Assembly: GCA_963740945.1 (NCBI GenBank)
Contig: CAVUGE010000004.1
Location: forward strand, 1-64,000
Length of the DNA stretch: 64,000 nucleotides
Direction of reading: 5' to 3'
Source: CAVQBP01 sp963740945
Lineage (GTDB): Bacteria; Bacteroidota; Ignavibacteria; Ignavibacteriales; Ignavibacteriaceae
Shown here one piece after another: positions 1-8,570 of this stretch. Position numbers and translations under genes: made by a program. The number at the start of each line of letters is the position of its first letter. The stretch's first letter is position 1. A model generated the notes under the pieces. The model was not told the DNA's origin, did not search any database, and was given only the letters and a program-made list of their open reading frames with translations.

Positions 1-66
1 AATAGCAACGATAATTTTTATTTTTATACTGCTTTGAAGTCTATTTTCGTTGATGCTCGGCATTAA

Positions 67-915
67 TCAGCTCGTCTTTGACTTTAATATTTTTTCAAGG
101 AATTCAGCAGTCCCGTCTTCATTATTATTTTTTTCAGTTATAAGGTTTGCCATCCTTTTGATCTCCGGAACCGCATTGGATAATGCAACTTTGAATGCAT
201 TGGTTTTAAATAAACTTATATCATTATACCAATCTCCTACTACCGCTGCTTCTTCAGGTTTTATTTTCAGATATTTAAGCAGTCTAAGCATACCTTTTCC
301 CTTTGAAGCATTTTTTCTTCTTATTTCAATATAATAAATACTATCATGACGGTGTGACTTATAATAAGAGGTTTTTAATCCGAATGAATAGGGAAATGAC
401 ATCCTTTCCCATACATATTTCATGAAGTTCCTATTATCTCCCGCCATCGATACTTCAAGTATATTGTCGTAAAAACCTTCATAAGAACTGACCTGCTCAT
501 ATTTTGCTCCGTATTTTTCCATTAATTGAGTGATTATATAATTTTCTTCCGTAAAATAAATCGCATCTGCATGACATAGTGCAATATTCAATGTGAATTG
601 CTGTGCGTACTTTACCGCTTTCCTAACATATTTCTCTCTAACAAAGGATTCCTCTAGAGTGTTTCCGTTAGGATAATCTTTTATTAAAGAACCGTCTAAA
701 GAAATTAAAGGCGTTTGTAAACCTAATTCTTCTGCAAAATTCGTTATTGCTGAATGCAATCTGCCGGATGCCAGTGTAAAACGTACATTCTGTTTTTTCA
801 ATTCTTTAATTAATTCTTTAGTCTTTTCTCCAATCGTTCCATTGTCCGATAATAAAGTTCCGTCTAAATCAAAAACTACAATTTTTAATTTTCTTAATGC
901 CTCTAAGTTGCTCAT
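67..915 (-). CDS. Cof-type HAD-superfamily phosphatase
   Basis: A 282-residue cytosolic phosphatase of the Cof/YidA branch of the HAD superfamily, expected to hydrolyse phosphate esters of sugars or cofactors. Motif I is seen as DLDGT (D16 nucleophile, D18 acid/base), and the C-terminal GDWYNDISLF stretch is the motif IV Mg-binding acidic pair. The C2-type cap lies between them, as in the family, and the length is normal. The start at 915 gives the family-typical short lead into motif I. No operon partner is visible. The downstream 66 bases to the window edge hold nothing recognised. The exact substrate cannot be read from sequence. Confidence 0.88.
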   Translation of the reverse strand: MSNLEALRKLKIVVFDLDGTLLSDNGTIGEKTKELIKELKKQNVRFTLASGRLHSAITNFAEELGLQTPLISLDGSLIKDYPNGNTLEESFVREKYVRKAVKYAQQFTLNIALCHADAIYFTEENYIITQLMEKYGAKYEQVSSYEGFYDNILEVSMAGDNRNFMKYVWERMSFPYSFGLKTSYYKSHRHDSIYYIEIRRKNASKGKGMLRLLKYLKIKPEEAAVVGDWYNDISLFKTNAFKVALSNAVPEIKRMANLITEKNNNEDGTAEFLEKILKSKTS

Positions 916-1120
916 AAATGTTTAAAATACCTCAAAATATCTAATATAAGATTATCTAAAATACAGTCAAATGATGAGTTTACAAATTATTTGATGAAAC
1001 TAATTTATTTTCGAGAAATATAGTAACAAATATAATGCTGATTTTGTTTGAAATTATTTGATTAGATTTTATACGGGAAAGTCAAATATCTAGTTTCAAT
1101 CTCCTTTTTGTTTCTCATAA

Positions 1121-2101
1121 TCATTTTTCAAAAATATTTTTTAATTTTTTATAATCCTTGGTAATGCCAAGGGCTAACATCACTTTTACCCTGGCTTTTT
1201 GTCCATTTAAATATTCCGCAAAAATAACTCCCATATTGTGAAGGTGTTTCCCGGCACCAGGATAACTGTAAATGTCTAAAGTTTCTCCAGCCGGGCATCT
1301 GGAAACTAAGATTACCGGTATTCCTTTTTCTACCGCATATTTAATCCCCTTAAAAGCTTCCGGTGGAACATTCCCTACTCCAAGTGCCTCTACTACGATT
1401 GCCTCTACTCCACTGTCCGCTGAAAATTTAAAAAACTTTTCATTCATCCCTGCATAAACCGTAAGCATATCAACATTGGATACTATCCTTTCTGTTCTGA
1501 TTGTTTCTAATTTTCTTGGTAACCGGTTTAAAATTACTCTTCCATTTTGTACAAATCCTAATGCACCAAAATCTAAACTGTGAAAACTGTCGATTTCTTC
1601 AGTATATGTTTTGGTTACTTCACTTGCTGCGTTAATTTCTCCATTAAGACAAACTAATACCCCTAGCTCCCTGCAATTTTTACTCATGCATATATGTATT
1701 GCATCAATTAAATTCCTTGGCCCATCCCAATCAGGATCTGAACTGTTTTTCATTGAACCAATTAATACTACAGGTATTTCTGTCTTTATTGTTAAGTCTA
1801 AAAGATATGCTGTCTCTTCTAATGTATCTGTACCGTGCGTTACTATTACACCGGAATAGTCGTTTTTTGAAATCAGTTCCTGAATTTTTTTTGATAAGCC
1901 AAACATGAGTTCCGGTGTCATATGTGGACCGGGATATTTTCCGAAATCATAACATGATATCTTAGCTAATTTTTCCGCTTCCGGTATTTTATTCATTAAT
2001 TCTTGACCTGAATATCTCGGAACTGCTCCTCCCGTCTCTTTATCAATTTTCATTGAAAAAGTTCCGCCTGTAAATACTATCAATATTTTTTCTTTTCCCA
2101 T
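1121..2101 (-). CDS. L-asparaginase
   Basis: Hydrolyses L-asparagine to aspartate and ammonia. The 326-residue protein has both threonine motifs of the bacterial asparaginase fold: TGGT at residues 11-14 (nucleophile T11) and THGTD at 88-92 (T91, D92 of the second catalytic triad, with a lysine in the GSMKNS stretch near 118). There is no signal peptide, so this is the cytosolic type I form. It stands alone between a HAD phosphatase and a divergent Nfu gene. Its ribosome site is weak (AGG ten bases upstream). An archaeal-type GatD role is unlikely because no GatE is nearby. Confidence 0.9.
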   Translation of the reverse strand: MGKEKILIVFTGGTFSMKIDKETGGAVPRYSGQELMNKIPEAEKLAKISCYDFGKYPGPHMTPELMFGLSKKIQELISKNDYSGVIVTHGTDTLEETAYLLDLTIKTEIPVVLIGSMKNSSDPDWDGPRNLIDAIHICMSKNCRELGVLVCLNGEINAASEVTKTYTEEIDSFHSLDFGALGFVQNGRVILNRLPRKLETIRTERIVSNVDMLTVYAGMNEKFFKFSADSGVEAIVVEALGVGNVPPEAFKGIKYAVEKGIPVILVSRCPAGETLDIYSYPGAGKHLHNMGVIFAEYLNGQKARVKVMLALGITKDYKKLKNIFEK

Positions 2102-2140
2102 AAAAACCTAGCTGATTTATTCAATGTGCTGGCCATCTTA

Positions 2141-2238
2141 GAGGTTGACCAAAAAGTAATTTTCAAATTGAAAATCTGTTAAAATCTGCGTCATCAGTGT
2201 TCTATTTTTAAGAAAATAATTACTTTTTGGTCACCCTC
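2141..2238. repeat. 98-bp inverted-repeat element, GACCAAAAAGT family
   Basis: Two 21-base arms, near perfect, face each other: GAGGTTGACCAAAAAGTAAT begins the left arm and its complement ends at 2238. The centre is AT-rich and non-coding. A second element with the same arm core lies at 58648-58770, so this is a dispersed MITE-like family rather than a chance hairpin. It sits in the divergent gap between the asparaginase and Nfu genes. Confidence 0.7.
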
Positions 2239-2326
2239 GCATATGTTATATACATACTTATTGACTTGAAGCATTCAAAATTAAATTTTATTTTTCATTT
2301 CTAAAAATAAAGAATTGGAGAGCAAA

Positions 2327-2869
2327 ATGTTAATAGTCGAAGATGTTGATTTAACTCCTAATCCGCATGCACTGAAATTTATCTTAAATGAAAAACTCCT
2401 TAATTTTGAAACAAGACAGTATTCAAGTAAAGAAGAAGGAGAAAAAGATCCTTTTGCTAAAGGTATTTTTGAAATTGAAGGAGTAGTTTCTGTTTTTTAT
2501 ATGGGCAAGTTTGTTACTGTTGAAAAAACTAAAGAAGCAAATTGGGGACAAATTCAAAGACCATTTATAAATTTCTTAAAATCCTTCGATAAAAACCTAA
2601 TCCCTGCTGAAAAAGAAATTGAACCAATTTCTGAAAATGAAAGTGAACTTCTAAAAAAAATAAATGAAATACTTGATCAAAGAGTCAGACCTTATCTAGC
2701 AAGTGATGGTGGCGGGCTGCAAGTTTTAGGTGTTGATGGATATACCGTAAAAATCAGATATCAAGGCGCTTGCGGTAGCTGTCCTACTTCAATATCCGGC
2801 ACCTTAGCTGCAATTGAAGGTCTACTTAGAAGAGATATCAACCCGCAACTCGAAGTAGAAGCTGCTTAA
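2327..2869 (+). CDS. Nfu-type iron-sulfur scaffold protein
   Basis: Carries [4Fe-4S] clusters to client apoproteins. The 180-residue protein has an N-terminal Nfu_N domain (about 1-90, with the TPNPHALKF motif) and a C-terminal NifU-like domain (about 105-175) with the cluster-binding CGSC pair (C149, C152). This is the standard two-domain bacterial/mitochondrial Nfu architecture. The ATG at 2327 is chosen because a GGAG ribosome site sits at 2317-2320; an upstream TTG at 2315 overlaps that site and is rejected. A terminator-like hairpin follows 25 bases after the stop, so it is probably monocistronic. Confidence 0.88.
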   Translation: MLIVEDVDLTPNPHALKFILNEKLLNFETRQYSSKEEGEKDPFAKGIFEIEGVVSVFYMGKFVTVEKTKEANWGQIQRPFINFLKSFDKNLIPAEKEIEPISENESELLKKINEILDQRVRPYLASDGGGLQVLGVDGYTVKIRYQGACGSCPTSISGTLAAIEGLLRRDINPQLEVEAA

Positions 2870-2894
2870 TTTATTATAAATTAATCTATCTATT

Positions 2895-2915
2895 ATGCCG
2901 GAATTATACCGGCAT
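2895..2915 (+). terminator. Hairpin after the Nfu gene
   Basis: ATGCCGG and CCGGCAT arms enclose a 7-base loop, followed by TTTC and an AT-rich run. It is placed as expected for an intrinsic terminator, but the U tract is short. Confidence 0.5.
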
Positions 2916-2984
2916 TTCAATCTAAAATTAAACAACCCTCTTTCCCCACAAAAATATATATAACAATAAAGACTCCTATTTCAT

Positions 2985-3135
2985 TCCACCAATCCACTAT
3001 TCCGATTTCCCCCATTCCAAAATTCCATTCTTCCAACACTCCAATATTCCAACACTCCATCATTCATCCATTCTAATAGATTTTTCCTTCCATTACTCCC
3101 AAATTCCATTATTCCACTACTCCATCCTATTCCTC
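2985..3135. repeat. Quasi-tandem TTCCA word repeat
   Basis: Most of this gap consists of drifting copies of words such as ATTCCA, ACTCCA and CATTCC, about 5-12 bases each, with no fixed period. A minus-strand open frame through it (Gly/Trp/Glu/Met-rich) is a by-product of the repeat. Similar word blocks occur at 7495-7575 and 61200-61262. Confidence 0.65.
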
Positions 3136-3188
3136 TTTCCCTTTTCAAATTCTTTTCATAAATTTCCTTAAGAAAGTTGATATCAAAT

Positions 3189-3707
3189 ATGAAACACAAA
3201 GAGCAGCTTTATTACGCATGTTCCGAATTAGAAGGATTATATTTCAAAATATTTACTTCACATATCGGAATTAAGCATATATTTATAAATAAAAAAGATG
3301 CTTCTTTAAAGTCTTCCGATGCAATTAAACTTCATGACGATGATCCTTATCTTTATAATATTTTTCAGCAGCTTGAGCAATATTTTACTGATAAAAGAAA
3401 AGAATTTAAAGTTCCTTTAGATATTTCCGGTAGTGATTTTCAATTGAAAGTTTGGAAAGAGCTTCTGAAAATTCCTTATGGAAAAACAGCAAGTTATAAA
3501 AAGATAGCTGAAAAAGTAGGAGGTTCCACTTACGTTAGAGCCGTTGGAAAAGCAAACAGTCAAAACCCTCTCCCCATAATCATTCCTTGTCATAGAGTGA
3601 TAAATACCGGCGGAAAAATCGGAGGCTATTCTCTCGGTATTCCATTAAAAGAAAAACTGCTCGAATTAGAAGGAAGTCTAAGCTTAGAATTATTCAAAAA
3701 ACCCTAA
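3189..3707 (+). CDS. ogt: Methylated-DNA--[protein]-cysteine S-methyltransferase
   Basis: Repairs O6-methylguanine in DNA by irreversible transfer of the methyl group to its own cysteine. The 172-residue protein shows the PCHRV active-site motif with C134, the helix-turn-helix stretch around YGKTASYKKIA and the RAVGKAN arginine finger region just before it. The length fits the Ogt/MGMT core with no Ada N-terminal domain. The ATG at 3189 is preferred; a TTG four codons upstream has no ribosome site. It follows a repeat-filled gap and has no operon partner. Confidence 0.9.
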   Translation: MKHKEQLYYACSELEGLYFKIFTSHIGIKHIFINKKDASLKSSDAIKLHDDDPYLYNIFQQLEQYFTDKRKEFKVPLDISGSDFQLKVWKELLKIPYGKTASYKKIAEKVGGSTYVRAVGKANSQNPLPIIIPCHRVINTGGKIGGYSLGIPLKEKLLELEGSLSLELFKKP

Positions 3708-3793
3708 AATTCAATGTCCCGCCCTTAAAAACGCTGACAATAATTTTTCTTTCTGCTTGGAATTTTTAGCTCTCATTATCTCGTATCCTGCAT

Positions 3794-5179
3794 TCAATAC
3801 TCATTAATAAATACTAATGAATCTTCTTCATTCTCTTCCTTCTGAAAGTACATTTGTCCATACCCGCATCTTATCAATTCATTTAATTCATCCTGGTAAA
3901 AGAATTTATCTTCACCGAATGCCGGCTGCAGATCACTCAGCCAGGTTGCTCTTGGGTTATATTTAGCAAAGAAAGGTTTTTTGCACCAGTCTGGATTTCT
4001 TCCCTGAAGTAAATTGAGTACAAAAACCTTCTGTCCATTTACTTCTGTAATTCCTTCAATTGCTACTTTGCCTGGCAATGCTGACATTGACGGCCCTCTG
4101 ACTGTTCTCGCTACTCCTGAAACCTGTTTAAAAGCATCACTAAATATTTGAAAAGCCCTTACTAGCGGTATTTCAAAATATTCCTTTGCTCCTGTATTCC
4201 TTTCTACAAAAAAGTAATATGGAATACATCCAAGTTTCACCTGATCTTTCCACATCCTTGCCCAAACATCAGCATTATCATTTACATGTCTGATTAAAGG
4301 TGACTGTGTTCTTATTTGCGCTCCTGTATTCCGGATTCTTCTGATCGCTTCTTTTGCTATATCCGTAGATAATTCTGTCCAATGATTGTAATGCCCCATA
4401 ATTGCAAGATGTTTCCCTGAATTAACGACTCTTTCAAATAAGCGCAGAATACCATCTGAATCTTTATCTGTTACGAATCTATATGGCCAGTAAGCAACAG
4501 ATTTAGTCCCGATTCTAATAGTCCTGATATGCTCAAATTCCGGTTGCAGAAATGGCTCAATATATTCTTTAAGGTGATTCAAACTCATTATCATTGGATC
4601 TCCGCCGGTTATAAGGATATCTGTTAGCTCCTTATGATTCCTTATATACTGCTGGAATCTCTTTGACTCATCTGTGGCAAATTTTAAATCATTCATACCC
4701 ACAAATTGGGCCCATCTAAAACAAAAAGTACAATATGCATGACATGTTTGACCGCTTGATGGGAAAATAAGACAGGTCTCCCTATACTTATGTTGAACTC
4801 CGGGTACTTGTTCATCATCCATCTGAGGTACATTTGATGTCATTTGTCCCGCCGGATGTGGGTTAAGTTCCAACCTTATCTCTTCGGCCGTCTCTTTAAT
4901 TCTTTGTATGGAAGAATTTTGTCTCAGGGTATCAGCCATCCAGTTAAATTGCTCCTTGGAAAGCATATCCTTTTGAATGAAGGTTAACTGAAACATCGGA
5001 TCATCCGGAATATTATTCCAGTCAATCAATTCTTCAACAATGTAGTTATTTGAACGGAAAGGCAGAACATTGGAAACAACTTTTATTGCAAATCTCGCAT
5101 CTTTGGAAAGCATTCGAAGTTGGGGGATGCGGTCAATGTCCTTTAATCCGTAGAATTTCATTTTTTTGGGGGTAATCAT
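3794..5179 (-). CDS. KamA-family radical SAM protein (lysine 2,3-aminomutase-like)
   Basis: A radical SAM and PLP-type aminomutase homologue. The CxxxCxxC cluster motif (C146, C150, C153 in this numbering) reads TCHAYCTFCFRW, and ITGGDP follows about 45 residues later as in the KamA family. In classical lysine 2,3-aminomutases the motif is CxMYCRHC followed by basic residues; here aromatic residues and Trp replace them, so the substrate may not be lysine. The start is the second ATG: a perfect GGAGG lies nine bases upstream of it and abuts the first ATG at 5188, which therefore lacks spacing. The length (461) is slightly above KamA. No lysine-fermentation genes are nearby. Confidence 0.8.
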   Translation of the reverse strand: MITPKKMKFYGLKDIDRIPQLRMLSKDARFAIKVVSNVLPFRSNNYIVEELIDWNNIPDDPMFQLTFIQKDMLSKEQFNWMADTLRQNSSIQRIKETAEEIRLELNPHPAGQMTSNVPQMDDEQVPGVQHKYRETCLIFPSSGQTCHAYCTFCFRWAQFVGMNDLKFATDESKRFQQYIRNHKELTDILITGGDPMIMSLNHLKEYIEPFLQPEFEHIRTIRIGTKSVAYWPYRFVTDKDSDGILRLFERVVNSGKHLAIMGHYNHWTELSTDIAKEAIRRIRNTGAQIRTQSPLIRHVNDNADVWARMWKDQVKLGCIPYYFFVERNTGAKEYFEIPLVRAFQIFSDAFKQVSGVARTVRGPSMSALPGKVAIEGITEVNGQKVFVLNLLQGRNPDWCKKPFFAKYNPRATWLSDLQPAFGEDKFFYQDELNELIRCGYGQMYFQKEENEEDSLVFINEY

Positions 5180-5355
5180 CTTTAACATCCTCCTTTTAGT
5201 GAATAAATATCGGTATTTAGAAAAATTATTTTATCGAGTGCTTTTCAGAAAAGCGTAGAAAATATGAGTTCCTGCTTTTTGTCCCAAATTACAGGATCGA
5301 ATGATAATCTAAGAAATTTTTTGAATTAATCAAGACAAAAAAGAAAAAGCTAAAT

Positions 5356-5561
5356 ACCTTAGTGTAGACTGGAAACGAAGTGGAATGCCTGTCCGGATCT
5401 TGCACATAGACATCAACTTAACTTTATTTATTATTAGACCCCCCTTGCGGGAAGAATTTCCCACTCCTCTTAAATTTAAAACTCGGTCCCCTGTCTACCG
5501 AATCATTAGTCAAGCTGGGAATTTTAGTGTAGGCTGGGAAAGATGTGAAGTGCCCGCCCCG
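5356..5561 (+). repeat. Degenerate direct repeats in a 400-bp gene-free gap
   Basis: Between the KamA-like gene and the next gene (5180-5583) nothing codes convincingly. Two imperfect direct copies of about 40 bases occur, at 5356-5396 and 5522-5561. Both contain TTAGTGTAG, then CTGG, AAG, GTG and a TGCCxGxCC segment. An open frame of 68 codons between them looks incidental. Confidence 0.45.
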
Positions 5562-5583
5562 TTATTCTTTAAGCTTAAATACT

Positions 5584-5748
5584 CTATTTAATTGTAGTTA
5601 CTTTGCTGATATCTTCTAGACGTACAAATCTTTCATTAAACTTATAATTTCCTTTGGATGTTTTGATTGCCTTAATCAGCTTTACGTTAACACCTTCGAT
5701 TTTCTTTTTTGCTTTCGCTTTATCTGCAAAAGATTGTTGTTTAGCCAT
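5584..5748 (-). CDS. Small basic conserved-looking protein, 54 aa
   Basis: A short gene with a strong start: ATG at 5748 preceded by AAAAAGGAGAAATT. The protein begins MAKQQSFADKAKAKKK and is rich in lysine; it ends KVTTIK. The overall plan (MAK start, basic N-terminal half, then a GNYKFNERFV beta-like segment) resembles small ribosome-associated or DUF4295-type proteins of Bacteroidota, but this is a resemblance by eye, not an assignment. It lies alone between a repeat-bearing gap and the MqnA-like gene. The clear Shine-Dalgarno site and lysine-biased codons support it being real. Confidence 0.6.
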   Translation of the reverse strand: MAKQQSFADKAKAKKKIEGVNVKLIKAIKTSKGNYKFNERFVRLEDISKVTTIK

Positions 5749-5831
5749 AATTTCTCCTTTTTAGCGTGGCAAATATAAAAATATATCCGCAAAATAAAAA
5801 GATATACAATTTTCAATAAAAGAATTATCTC

Positions 5832-6674
5832 TTATACAAATTTTACCTCAATTATATCATTTATAAGGCTATGATAATATGGCAATCGCAATAATTGATT
5901 GATACCTTCAATATCATTTGATTCGAAATCTAATATTAAAGAAGAAATATTGGATTTTATATACTCTTTCGTTCTGTCGCTTAAATTAATTCCATATTTA
6001 TAATCCTCTATATTTGTATAAATTGAATTGCTTACATCCCTTAATTTATCGTTAAAATCTTCTAATACTTCTTTATCTGTTGATGCAAAAATATAGTTTA
6101 CAAATGGCAGCGATAAAGATTCTATTACTTCTTCTGAAAAACTTATCCCTGATAAAAATCTTTCATCCTCGAAATTTTTATTACCTGTAACAACTAAGTT
6201 TTTATTCTGTAGTTTATTTTCATTGGTTAATATTTCAATTTTTATCTCTGAATTATAAATTTCTTTAAATAATATTTTACTAAGAACAACTTCAAACGAA
6301 GATATGTCACCGAAAAGACTAAATTCATCTATATTTTTCTGCTCCGGTTTATAATATATATATGAATTACAAAGACTGCTCTCAAAAGACATTCCATGTA
6401 CCTTTGAAACAAAAAGATCCCCGTTTTTTAATAGATCAAGTGTTGGTATTAACCCGATAGATTTTTTATGGTTTCTTATTTCTGAGGTTATTAACGACGA
6501 AGGTCTGAATATAATTTCTTTATTAAGTTCCTGGTCAAGGTTATTGAATAGTATCTCTGTAAAAATATTCGAAGGCGAAAATAACTTCATTTGAATTTTC
6601 TGGTTTTTTCCTGTTAAAGTTAAAACAACTACTACATATAATAAATAAATTCTAAATATTTTCATAAAATTCAT
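5832..6674 (-). CDS. Exported MqnA-like (menaquinone/VitK2 fold) protein of unknown role
   Basis: A 280-residue protein with a hydrophobic N-terminal segment (about 5-22) that looks like a signal peptide or anchor. The rest follows the MqnA/MqnD periplasmic-binding-like fold: PSSLITSEIRN, IGLIPTLDLL, SSFEVVLSKIL, a LPFVNYIFAS segment where MqnA has LPFVFAVW, and a helical C-terminus ending in a DIEGINQLLRLPYY stretch. MqnA itself is a cytosolic chorismate dehydratase; an export signal and the loss of several conserved acidic and glycine positions argue against that reaction. It may be a solute-binding relative. No futalosine-pathway neighbour is present. The family call is by motif order only. 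Confidence 0.5.
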   Translation of the reverse strand: MNFMKIFRIYLLYVVVVLTLTGKNQKIQMKLFSPSNIFTEILFNNLDQELNKEIIFRPSSLITSEIRNHKKSIGLIPTLDLLKNGDLFVSKVHGMSFESSLCNSYIYYKPEQKNIDEFSLFGDISSFEVVLSKILFKEIYNSEIKIEILTNENKLQNKNLVVTGNKNFEDERFLSGISFSEEVIESLSLPFVNYIFASTDKEVLEDFNDKLRDVSNSIYTNIEDYKYGINLSDRTKEYIKSNISSLILDFESNDIEGINQLLRLPYYHSLINDIIEVKFV

Positions 6675-6721
6675 TGCTCTAATGTAAACTAAACCACGCT
6701 TCTATTTAATAAAAGAATGAA

Positions 6722-6812
6722 TCCGCTATGATAATGCTTTGAATACGGAGTGAATACGCTTTGAAAACGCAATGAATACGCTCTGAATACGGAATGAATA
6801 CGCTATACATCC
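6722..6812. repeat. GAATACGCT quasi-tandem repeat in a divergent gap
   Basis: About seven drifting copies of a roughly 13-base unit (GAATACGCTTTG, GAATACGGAGTG, GAATACGCTCTG and variants) fill part of the 323-bp gap between divergent genes. GAATACG recurs with alternating CT/GA tails. The rest of the gap (6813-6997) is AT-rich and holds the ribosome site of the next gene; no other feature is seen. Confidence 0.7.
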
Positions 6813-6997
6813 ATGATAAGGTAAATGGAAGTATGATTTTAAGCTAAATTAGTACTTCTAAAGATTTGTCTGTTTTTTGATAGATGAATAAATTTTTTAC
6901 TTTGGATCACACATTTTCTAATTATGATTAATTTTTCTTTCTTTTTTATAATAATTTTTTTTATTAGTACTCTTGAAATAAATAAGGAGGTTAAAAT

Positions 6998-7282
6998 ATG
7001 GCCAAAGCTGTGTATAATGGGGAAACAATTGCTGAAAGTAAAGATACTAAGGTTGTTGATGGCAATTGGTATTTCCCCAAAGATTCGATAAAGAAAAAAT
7101 ATTTAAAGGAGAGTCCAACGCACTTGATCAGTGCGGATAAGGGGGAAGCGAACTTTTTTAATATTTATGTCGCTGATAAGGTAAACTGGAACGCTGCCTG
7201 GTATTATCCAAAGCCAAAAGAAGAATTGTATGAAATTAAAGATCGGATTGGTTTTGGTCCGGGTATCCAAATAATGGATTAA
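6998..7282 (+). CDS. DUF427 domain protein
   Basis: A 94-residue single-domain DUF427 protein. The family hallmarks are visible: the NG opening (VYNGETIAES), DGNWYFPKDSI, a KGEANFFNI strand and AWYYPKPKEE, with Trp/Tyr-rich beta strands. The biochemical role of the family is not established. GGAGG lies nine bases before the ATG, the strongest ribosome site in this part of the window. A 12-bp perfect-stem hairpin follows seven bases after the stop, so it is transcribed alone. Confidence 0.85.
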   Translation: MAKAVYNGETIAESKDTKVVDGNWYFPKDSIKKKYLKESPTHLISADKGEANFFNIYVADKVNWNAAWYYPKPKEELYEIKDRIGFGPGIQIMD

Positions 7283-7288
7283 AGCAAT

Positions 7289-7319
7289 GAGGTATACAGA
7301 AACCCCCTCTGTATACCTC
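7289..7319 (+). terminator. Strong hairpin after DUF427 gene
   Basis: A perfect 12-base stem, GAGGTATACAGA with its complement, around a loop AACCCCC. The tail CATTTTCTTAATT is only moderately T-rich. It probably ends the DUF427 transcript. Confidence 0.6.
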
Positions 7320-7494
7320 CATTTTCTTAATTCCTCCCCTTAATCCTAAACTGGCAAAGCCAGAACCAAAAAGTTTTATTTCAAGATTATTAAAGTTGCA
7401 AGATTGTCTTTTAATTCCTTTCCCACTTGCTGGATTATAATTTTCTTACTCCCACTGGGTAAACCTTCCATAAAATTATATTCGTACTCTAATC

Positions 7495-7575
7495 TTAATC
7501 TTCCTATACTCCAAATTACCCAACCTTCCAACCTCCAACATACCAATATTCCATCTTTCCCCCTCCAAAATTTTA
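7495..7575. repeat. TTCCAACCTCCAACA-type word repeat
   Basis: The 300-bp stretch between the DUF427 hairpin and the NRDE gene has no convincing gene. Its second half is a drifting series of CTTCC, CTCCAA and ATTCC words like the block at 2985-3135. Confidence 0.5.
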
Positions 7576-7620
7576 ATAATAATTACCTAAATTACCCCTA
7601 TTAAAATTATCATTTTTAAA

Positions 7621-8390
7621 ATGTGCTTATTACTCCTGGCATACAAAACTCATCCGGTTTATAAATTAATCCTTGCTGCCAATAGGGACGAGTTTTATGA
7701 AAGACAAACCGCACCCCTTCATAATTGGAATGACATCCCCGGGCTTTACGCAGGTAAAGATTTAAAGGGAAGGGAACATGGCTGGGTATTACAAAATCTG
7801 GTAAAATATCTGCTGTGACTAACTATAGGGATATGGCAAATATTAAATTAGATGCTCCTACCCGTGGAAATTTAATTACCCGGTTTTTACTTGATAATAT
7901 TACTTCTGCGGATTATTCTAAACAGTTATTAAAAACTGCAGATCTTTATAACGGCTATAATTTGGTTTATGGCAAAATTGATGATTTATATTATTTCTCA
8001 AATATATTAAAAGAATCAGTTGAATTAACTCCTGGAATACATGGATTAAGCAACCATCTAATGGATACTCCCTGGCCTAAAGTCATTAAAAGCAAAAAAG
8101 AATTTTCTCAAATATTGAAGGAAGCTAATCCCTCTGACAATAAATTATTTGAACTGCTGAAAGACAACGAAGTTTTCAACGATGAAATACTTCCTGATAC
8201 AGGTTTAGGAAAAGAACTGGAAAGACGGGTCTCACCAATTTTTACTTTAACTGAAAAATATGGTACCCGTTCCTCCTCACTTATTTTTGTCGATAATAAT
8301 AATAATGTCACCTTTACACAAAAATCTTTTAACAATAAAAACAAAGAATGGAAAACTGTATCTTTTAATTTTAAAATTGAAAGAGAATAA
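7621..8390 (+). pseudogene. NRDE/TANGO2-family protein, one-base frameshift
   Basis: The family begins MCLLLLAY and has the NRDE signature, both seen here: the N-terminal frame carries AANRDEFYERQTAP and then runs out of frame at 7772-7774. Adding one G to AGGGAACATGG restores the family sequence GRGTWLGIT and joins to ALTNYRDMANIK-like sequence that continues to 8390. The restored product would be 256 residues, the usual length. TANGO2-like proteins are linked to haem or lipid handling in eukaryotes; the bacterial role is unclear. The break is either a sequencing error in a G run or a recent mutation, since both halves are otherwise intact. Confidence 0.85.
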
Positions 8391-8431
8391 CTCCAGTTAA
8401 TAACAATAAGTTATGCAAGTACCGGTATTAA

Positions 8432-8528
8432 AAAGATGACATCTTTACTTTTTCAAAATAAGGCTAAACTAAACTTAAATTTTAATAAAATATTTAAAAT
8501 GATTTTACACTTTAAAGATGTCATCTTT
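8432..8528 (+). repeat. MITE/BIME-like element, copy A
   Basis: A 97-bp element bounded by AAAGATGACATCTTT (8432-8446) and AAAGATGTCATCTTT (8514-8528). Each end is a 7-1-7 palindrome, and the two ends are inverted copies of each other. The interior shares AAGGCT..AACTTAAATTTTAA and an ATGATTTT stretch with copies at 36577 and 43582. It occupies most of the gap before the arginase-family gene. Confidence 0.8.
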
Positions 8529-8570
8529 AGATCTGTGTAACTTCACTTAATAATTAAGAATTTATTATTT

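Noticed and set aside
2981..3199. Minus-strand 72-codon open frame rich in Gly, Trp, Glu and Met
   Set aside because: It reads entirely through a TTCCA/TGGAA word repeat and shows no domain or ribosome site.
5385..5591. Plus-strand 68-codon open frame
   Set aside because: It overlaps the direct-repeat region and the end of the small minus-strand gene, without a ribosome site or recognisable sequence.
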